This document shows, piece by piece, positions 56,860 to 64,000 of a DNA stretch of 64,000 nt. The stretch comes from Carnegiea gigantea (lineage: Eukaryota; Streptophyta; Magnoliopsida; Caryophyllales; Cactaceae): positions 1 to 64,000 of the forward strand of contig JAKOGI010002724.1 in assembly GCA_029747015.1 (NCBI GenBank). Direction: 5' to 3'. A program made the position numbers and the translations under genes. How positions within the stretch are numbered: position 1 is the first letter of the stretch; the number at the start of each line of letters is the position of its first letter. Under the pieces are notes generated by a model. That model saw nothing but the letters and a program-made list of their open reading frames with translations, made no database searches and was not told the DNA's origin.

Positions 56860-58640
56860 CTAATCAAGGAGGCTCCACGACAAACCCCATGGCTGTTCTA
56901 GGTGATCGTTCAATATGGCATATAATGTAAGCTCAGCTTCTGGCTGCATATATTGAAAATGAAATCCAGTAATTAAAGTAAACCCATATGTGTGAAGCAC
57001 AAATTACAAAATACTACGATAATACGATCAACAATGCTGCATAGCCACTTAAGACATCGGTGCTAGTATGGAGAAGAATTGCTGTAATGTCTTGAAGAAC
57101 GGTAACAGTCCGAGTGCCTGAGCTATCACATACATCAATTTTGAAGAAGAATCTAAAGGGTGGAAGAAGAGGCTACAGGGAAATACCTATTATATAATTG
57201 AGCATATCTTAACAATGTACAGGCTAAATGATACTGACGGAAGCCAAAAAAATATATACCTTTGAGTAGTTGCATCTCGTGGATGTGGACAAATACAATA
57301 TGGTATATTGAGGTCGAAGAAATAATAATGGGAATATAAAAGGCAATCAGGACAAGAGATATAGACAATTGGGAAGATACTTTCCACATACACAAAGATG
57401 CGATAATATGAAACCTGCAATTGCACATATATCATAACGCAATACACAATTTGGGTCAGTTGTTGTCATAACGGCTTATAAGTATAATAGCACAAGAAAT
57501 CTAATAGAATATTGTGATATATTATGCAATGGAGAGTACTCAGTAAGCGTGATTCGCCTAGCAACGAATAACTTTTCCAAAGTAGGGATTCACAGTCTTC
57601 TCCGACGTATAAATTGTAATCATCGTTGAGTATGTTCATCATCAGCCCACCTATCACATACATAAAATGCAATTGAACATAGATATATATTTGGAATAAA
57701 ATTTTGTAAGTAATTGGTGATCACATATCATAATAACGTGAACAAAATTATGGAATTCACTATACCATCCCTTAAACTCTGAAGTATGTTCAAATTGTGG
57801 ATTAATCAACAATCGACTTCTAGGTATTGTAGATAGCATAATTCCTATGAAATATATTACGACATTTTAATATGGTAAGGAAATGTATCGAGGAATGGAA
57901 GCAAAAATAGTATGTCAAAATGTAATGGTTGGAAATGATGAATGATATACACACCTTTGTACCTTCTTGCAAGTATGCTAGATGCAAGCAGTATATTTTC
58001 AAATAATAAATTATGGAAAAGCTGGTTGCCTTCAATTGCAGCAAAATCTCCCCATAAGGTGAGTTTCAATGCATTCAGCCTACAAAATAAAGAGTAGTGT
58101 GTAAATAGGATGTACTACGCAACGTAAAGTTTAAACATTAAGAACAACATAACAATGAGGACAATATGTTATTAGTTGGAAGCACATATTGCATATCACA
58201 AATGAGCACATCTTGTTTAAGGGTTCCTACACGTGTCTTACCAGGGTCGGAAATTGCAACAACTAAACCAATGATGTCTGCAGACTGTAATTAGTAAGAG
58301 GCATGTACAGAGGAGTTGAATAATTCAAAAAATCATAGTATACTATAATTACCTATTGTTTGTGCAATGGGTTGTAAATGCGTATAGACATCAAGAAAAG
58401 GAACCAATGGTGGGAGATGGTGGTATGAGACTGCACTCATCAATCAAATCAAGTAATTCAGTCTTATGAGTGAAAAACAACTTAAGGTTGTTGTCCACGA
58501 TTTCTTTATCCTTATCTGTGGTGTAACTAACTGCGAAACCAGAGAGGTGATGTAGTCGACCCATTTTTAGAATAAACTTTCACCTATCGATGTCTTTGTC
58601 CATTAGAATGCCAAAAATCTCGTTACACTGTCAATGCATA
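56860..58640 (-). pseudogene. RPA70-like gene of the Helitron, fragmented
   Basis: Pieces on the minus strand: GRLHHLSGFAVSYTTDKDKE and LKLFFTHKTELLDLIDE (about 58440-58600); LTLWGDFAAIEGNQLFHNLL (57943-58069), the OB-fold LW-G motif; SRLLINPQFEHTSEFKGWYS (about 57755-57839); YISCPDCLL...IPYCICPH, a zinc ribbon (about 57270-57400); and DSSGTRTVTVLQDITAILL near 57050-57130. This is the order of a replication protein A large subunit, often carried by plant Helitrons. It may have had introns, so the gaps are not all defects. Confidence 0.7.
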
Positions 58641-59340
58641 AGAGAGTATGTTAGTATTAAATTAAGAGAAATGGTGAAAGCCAAATAGTAGACAAAATTA
58701 AAATATCTCAGTGTCCATGAAGACAACCTTACAAACATTACGAATGGTATATGTTCGAACACTCAGCGTTCTCATCAAGTATACAAAAATGCAGATTAAT
58801 GTACTATAATAAGAGATACTACTGATTGGCATACAATCAAATGAGACAGATGTCATCATGCCTGTAAAGGTACATAATCAAATGTAAAATATAAGTAAAG
58901 TATTTTATAAAATATGTAGATTTACTCGACAAAAGTGGAACCACAACCGAAGCGAGTTATTCCATAGTATATATATGATAAATAATTAGGCTACATTAAT
59001 GACACCTTCGACGTTAGCTCCACCACTCACAAAAATGGATGACTAAATGAGCTTCAAAGTAGGAGGAAACATAAATTGTTAATGTGTGGTGGTAATATGT
59101 GAATATCATTCCAGGTATGAAAAGTTTAATTCTTATAAAGATATGGAATGTGAGGACTTTTTTGTAGAGAAAAAAGATGCCACCATACAACAAAATGACA
59201 TAAGAAGACATCATCACTAATGAGCTAAGGGGAAAAAAACACAGAACAATGGAAAATTTACGTACTTCCTAGTCCTCATAAATTGTGTGTCCATAATGTA
59301 TGCACTGAACGAAACGATAAACATAAAATTTACATTAGAA

Positions 59341-60776
59341 TTAATTGCAATGAGGTATGTCATTGAAGATTTCTCTGTATACAACATTCTTGGTGACATT
59401 ATCAGGGATGTCACTCTTATTAGAAATTAAAAATTTTAACCCAGATGGGAACGTGACACGGGAAACGGCAACATAAAGCTGTCCATGTGAGAACACTGGT
59501 TTGGGAAGGTAGACCCCAACGTGGTTGAGTGTTTGACCTGGACTTTTGTTGATTATCATTGGAAACGCCAATTTAATTGGAAATTGACATCTTTTAACGC
59601 AAATGGCGTGTCATCTGAAGATGATGTCAAGTCAATTCGTGGAATAAGCACTTTTTGCCCAATTCTGCGACCAGTAATTATCCTCGCTTCCAAAACCTTA
59701 CTCCTAAGATGTTCAACAATCAAGCGTGTCCCATTACACAACCTCAAATGTGGATCAAGATTCCTCAACAAAACCACTGGTGCACCTATTTTCAATTGAA
59801 TTTCATGGTTCGGCAAGTCTGAGAAAGTTAATCCATATAGTATTTCCAGTGGATGAATGTTATCAATATCGGGATACTCACTGCTCTCCTGAAATGTATC
59901 TGAACTCAAGTATGTGTGACAACTTCCAGGAAGCATTCCTAAAATTTGGTAGTTTAATTTATCAACATCGTTGTTTGTAGCAGCAAGTATGCAGCGTTCC
60001 TGCATGTAAGAGCCGTCATCGTATCTAGTAGATAACTCAGGGTAAATTTCTGATATTAGGTTGTCCAAACCATTATTGTAATTTGGAATGAGGAACTCAG
60101 AAGGGATTTGTATCCAGTTGGCTTCGCTTTCTTCTTGCAATGATATACTGGGTAATATGCCATTACCGACACTGAAGATCTAATCCGCAAATTGTCGCAA
60201 TCGATCATATTCATCGCATCATAAGTATAGATCCCTAAGTCACATGTTGATCCTTAAATGCATGACTTTGCAATAAGGCCAGAAACAAGACCTAGAATTT
60301 GATGCCGCAACTGTTTCTGCTCTTCTGCCTCTTGGTACAACAGGAAGTACTTGTCTGAAATCACCACCAAATACAATCAATTTTTCACCAAATGGTTGAA
60401 GTTCATTGCCACATATGTCCCTTAATGTACGGTCAACTGTCTCGAAAACATGACGGTGCGTCATGGGCACCTCATCCTATATTACCAATGATGTTTAGCG
60501 GATCAACTCAGCCAACTCTGAACGCTTAGACAAGAAGCAATATGATGTTTTCGTCACATTAATAGGGATCTTGAACATTGAGTGAGCAGTTTTCCCTAAT
60601 GGTAGTAATAACGCTGCTATTCTAGACGACGCAACTGATAGAATAATTTTCCCTTTTGAACGAAGGGCAGCAATAATAGCTTTCCAAACATAGGTCTTGC
60701 CTGTCTCGCCACTATCATATATAAAGAAGCATCCTCCTTCATTAGAATCATCAGCAGTAATAACATTTTGAACCAC
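59341..60776 (-). pseudogene. Helitron PIF1-like helicase domain, broken
   Basis: Walker A reads YDSGETGKTYVWKAI (60495-60776; the usual GGTGKT is GETGKT). The Walker B region [20 protein letters not shown] is preceded by TAG at about 60478, where W of I-W-DEAPM is expected. Next come [14 protein letters not shown] and NNDVDKLN (59556-60140), GAPVVLLRNLDP and CNGTRLIV. Motif VI SHGQLYVAVSRVT (59341-59571) is near the end. Separate open pieces in shifted frames. Confidence 0.9.
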
Positions 60777-61184
60777 TTACATCTGGTAGGAGTTTGACGT
60801 AGGAAGCAACGAAGTTAAAGTAGCATCTTCTGAAGTAATGTCATAATCTAATTGCTCCCTAATTAGCTGATTCCTAAGCTATTGTGCAACATCAGAAGAT
60901 GGCAACGGCATCGGAGGGAAGTCTTTCAAGGAACAACCATTCCTATTTAGAATAACTTGCAGTTCATATAATCCAAGATTTTTCCTCTATTCAGTACTAA
61001 AACGCAAGTCATCATCATGATGTTCACGTTGTAATCTTCGTTCCAAGTCATCTGTCAAGTCTTCCCAGTGACTTTCCCACAGTACATTAGGCTGTGCAAT
61101 CTCATTGTACATAAGCATGGAGTAAAACATGCTACATAGTTGTGCCTTAGTAGCCCATGTTGCTGCTTCAGTTAAAGCATCATC

Positions 61185-62275
61185 CTATTCATTATTATCA
61201 CTTACCAATCCCCTTGTACAGCAAGCTTCACGGAATGTAGGGTACAACGTTTCATTAAATGTTCTCAGGTCATCAAAGCACGTGGCCCCACGAACAATAT
61301 TAAGTAGCATTCGCAAATAAAATCGCCCTCCTGAGTTTGGATTTGCAAATGGTAGTCTTCCAATACATATCCGCTGTTGACGTCTGGTCCACTTTTTCGA
61401 ACTCCTATTCCAAACATAATACATTGGGAATTCAGCATATGTATATTGCTTCGCTTGAGGGTCATCCACATTTACTTGGAACCATGCCGTGAGCATACTA
61501 ATTCGTTGTCTAGCCATATCAAGAACATCATCCAAGTTATCACCGTCTCTGAAAAGAATGTTATGCTGCTCTGGTAAACGGCACTGTAACATTTCAACAG
61601 ATGGGTACCGGTGTGTTATTTCAAACTCAAATATTCGCCACATTACATCTATAGCGGATACGTATCTACCATCTAGGTATTGTGTAATCTTATCAGCATC
61701 TGAATGTTGATTGTGGCCTCCTTCTCCATTAGGTTGACCATTTTCCTCAAGGACAAATATAACTTGATTGGGATCTTTATGCATATACCTATGAAGGTAT
61801 TTGATAACCTTCTTTTGTGCACAATGCTCAACATTGATTTGTGCATCATACTTCACACACAGATCACGATTATATGGAACAACCCACTGATTATCAATCT
61901 GGTTGCCATTAATAGTAATCATTCTGCCATCATCTCTATGCCGATATCTAACAAACCCATTTTCTTTAATAGTTGTATGGTTAGTAAAGGTCTTTGGGTA
62001 GTGCTTTGTGCATGTAGGTCCATCCATGCAGGGAAGATAAGGATTAAGTACCCTACATGGGCCATGGATCATGTGCTTAATAACGGTTTCATATGCAAGT
62101 GGGTCTTCATCTTTATCAAGAAGCTCGGCATAATGAAGGCATCGATATCCTTAGAGCAAGTAGGTTTGTCATTAGTAGCAAGGGTCAAGAGGATATGAGC
62201 ATGGGGTAACCCTCGTTTTTGGAATTCAATAACATAGATATCTACAAAATTGAAAACAAATAAAGTTACCAACAC
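61185..62275 (-). pseudogene. Helitron Rep (HUH endonuclease) domain
   Basis: The HUH motif is in EFQKRGLPHAHILLTL (62069-62275). The following ORF (61185-62072) contains KHYPKTF, RYRHRDDGR and the catalytic tyrosine pair in VIKYLHRYMHKD (Tyr codons at about 61797-61799 and 61785-61787). It continues to CRLPEQHNILF and FYLRMLLNIVRGATCFDDLR, the start of the linker to the helicase. The two Tyr residues perform the strand nicking and joining. This ORF of 295 codons is the best preserved part. Confidence 0.9.
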
Positions 62276-62372
62276 TTGTTACATAAAAATGCAAAATGGA
62301 AACAATGTTGCCCAAGTGCAAACGGACCTGCAACAATGGTACCGAAAAAGTTTTTTTCCTTGAAATCTCGCA

Positions 62373-63060
62373 TCAACTCCTGTAGGCGTAATCAAAAGAC
62401 ATGGGGTACAATATCTGCCTATCATTCGCATGTTGTCCAGGTTGTTGATCTAGTACTTTTCGTATTTCAGGCCAATTTAGGTTACAGGTAAATGTGATAA
62501 AGAAATCTGGGTACCCAATATGTGCACATATTGCCATCGCATCAAGGAAGTGTTTCCTCATGTACCGCGAATCTCCAGTAAAAGAGGAAGGCAAGATGCA
62601 CCTTCGACCAATGGTGCTGGCATTGGATTCGCTAGCAGTGATAGCATCTTCTAAACCAATATACAGTTCAATACGCAACACATTTTGGTGGTCTCGTATG
62701 TAACGAAGAGGTTTATGCTCAATAACAGTGTAACAGTCTACTATACATTGAAGGAACAGTCTCCCTTCTTGAAGCAAAATATTTACTTCGTTAACTCTGA
62801 ACTGTATTCTGTATGCATAATATTGGAGCAATGTAATACCTTCACAGCAGTTAATTGACCCTTCAGCTAGTAGAATACCGCGCACCCATCAATCAGTTCC
62901 AAAGGAAAATAAGAGTGGATATTGGAGGGCCATATAAAAAGGATGAGTCCCATGTATTCGCCTTACATTTCCAATAATTGTTCTTAAAATTATGTCAGTA
63001 CCAACAGCCTCTACACCTTCACCTATCACAATAAGAGCAGCAACTTCATCAGCAATTGGT
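62373..63060 (-). pseudogene. Helitron N-terminal (Helitron_like_N) domain
   Basis: Reads PFYMALQYPLLFSFGTD, then a stop, then GITLLQYYAYRIQFRVNEVN, EGRLFLQCIVDCYTVIEHKP, LRYIRDHQ and YPDFFITFTCNLNWPEI. This is the standard plant Helitron sequence before the HUH motif. Confidence 0.85.
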
Positions 63061-63142
63061 CATATATATTGCCCCATGACCTTGCAGTGATGATGCGAAT
63101 GCCCATATCATGAACATTATCAGTAGTAATTATGTCTCTTAC

Positions 63143-63796
63143 CTAACGAAATACTTGTACATATGGATTGCATGCATTCAACATTTGTTGCAAATTATTT
63201 ACGATAGATGAGTCGATCCCATTTACATTGCCTCCCCTCCTAACAGTGTTGATTCTATTGCGAGACTCATGCTGCATGTCATAAATATAAAGTTGTGCAA
63301 ATCTTGGGACATGGCCTTCAGGTGGCATTAACGACCCGATTAGATGATAGTTTGCTCCACTTATTCGATATGTGTATGGTCCACGACCATCCATAAGAGA
63401 GTAATCAATACTTGCTCCCATCAAAGTGAAAGACAACATGGAGTTATAAATGCGGATACTCTCCATAAAGGTTCTATCATTAAACAATGAAGTAAGAAGA
63501 GGTGGGGGTGCAGGTAATGGAGCCAATCTAACTTGACCGAAGTGGTAACATATTCTGAAGCGAGGTTCATGATTTATACCACCTTGCACCTTCTCGTCAT
63601 ACCACATCGTTGCATTATAATGAATGCAAGTGGTCATTGTTCCAGTGAATGTCCACCGATGTGTGAATTTTCTCACAAGTGTGTTCCTTCCTGATTGTGA
63701 CAAATTGAAGTCCAACATTCTGGCTTCTTCTTGATATCGCTGATATTGAACGATATACGTAGGATCGTTGACATCTCTATTTATCTTTGTGAACAA
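63143..63796 (-). pseudogene. Helitron protein N-terminal segment
   Basis: Contains DEKVQGGINHEPRFRICYHF, GQVRLAPLPAPPPLLTSLF, DGRGPYTYRISGANYHLIGS, PRFAQLYIYDMQHESRNR and NPYVQVFR, then TAG where a Gln is usual before VRDIITTDN. The same frame extends upstream to about 63867 (SLRYGQARFNAKWRLF), perhaps from a splice acceptor. Confidence 0.85.
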
Positions 63797-63876
63797 CCTC
63801 CATTTAGCATTAAACCGAGCTTGCCCGTACCTGAGACTTGTGGAGTCCGAGGGTATATTGTTCTCCTAGGAGTCTA

Positions 63877-63906
63877 TATATATAACTATATATAACTATA
63901 TATAAC

Positions 63907-63968
<62 letters not shown>
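63877..63968. repeat. (TA)n-(TG)n microsatellite at the right edge
   Basis: TATATAAC units, then TA repeats, then about 20 TG repeats. Confidence 0.9.
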
Positions 63969-63975
<7 letters not shown>

Positions 63976-64000
63976 ATGTATGAAAGAAAACATAAGTTAT

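Larger units (their letters stand above)
56354..63870 (-). mobile_element. Helitron (rolling-circle transposon), decayed; 5' end not located
   Basis: Minus-strand genes in Helitron order: N-terminal region, Rep (HUH plus two Tyr), PIF1-like helicase, and a separate RPA-like gene. The 3' terminus on the minus strand reads CACGGGTCCTAGCTAG followed by T. That is a CTAG end preceded by a GC-rich hairpin (CCCG/CGGG, 56364-56381), the Helitron signature. No clear 5'-TC end was found; it may lie in or beyond the microsatellite at the right edge. Coding regions carry several nonsense and frameshift changes, so the copy is non-autonomous. Confidence 0.85.

Noticed and set aside
61704..62198. 164-codon + strand ORF
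   Set aside because: Antisense to the well-recognised Helitron Rep domain on the minus strand.
1..64000. CRISPR arrays, rRNA genes, complete tRNA genes, bacterial operons
   Set aside because: None seen. The only tRNA-related signals are the retrotransposon primer-binding sites and the Pol III box-B-like motif in the SINE.

Overview
The window looks like nuclear DNA of a flowering plant, most likely a eudicot with a large repeat-rich genome. The evidence is GT-AG introns in a plant-type gene, Ty1/copia and Ty3 retrotransposons with plant initiator-Met-type primer sites, an Au-type SINE, an L1-type LINE and a Helitron with an RPA-like gene. There is no bacterial-style operon organisation.

The one host gene I can follow runs on the + strand from 6562 to 53312. 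Thirteen exons encode a phytyl ester synthase/acyltransferase-like protein (the plant esterase/lipase/thioesterase family containing Arabidopsis PES1 and PES2). The visible part holds the GESLGG lipase elbow, the acyltransferase region and the C terminus; the N-terminal exons lie outside the window or were lost. The exon-intron structure can be followed base by base. It shows three lesions: a one-base frame break at the exon 2/3 junction, a Ty3 element inside exon 5 (target-site duplication GACGG), and a small TRIM-like element inside exon 9 (duplication GCTCT). Taking out either element conceptually restores the reading frame exactly. The locus is therefore probably a pseudogene, although most other exons remain well conserved.

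Layout: 1-4086 is a decayed LINE. 4087-6561 is non-coding with a 560-bp foldback element. 6562-12252 holds exons 1-5a, with a copia 5' fragment in intron 2. 12253-19025 is the exon-inserted Ty3 element. 19031-21241 holds exons 5b and 6, with a strong 30-bp hairpin in the intron between them. 21242-36302 is a 15-kb intron filled by a copia fragment, a LINE-like tail and two nested copia elements in opposite orientation. Exon 7 is at 36303. Intron 7 holds an Au-type SINE and a second Ty3 element (37137-44126). Exon 8 is at 45043. Intron 8 holds a non-autonomous LTR element carrying a PDS5-like gene fragment (46451-49307) and a solo LTR (49855-50245). Exons 9-13 end at 53312. After about 3 kb of apparently empty DNA, a minus-strand Helitron (Rep/helicase plus RPA-like gene) fills 56354 to about 63870.

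The most informative features are the two exon insertions with exact duplications, the nested copia pair resolved by matching duplications, and the apparent capture of a PDS5-like sequence between two LTRs. All protein-family assignments come from reading motifs; no search was run.
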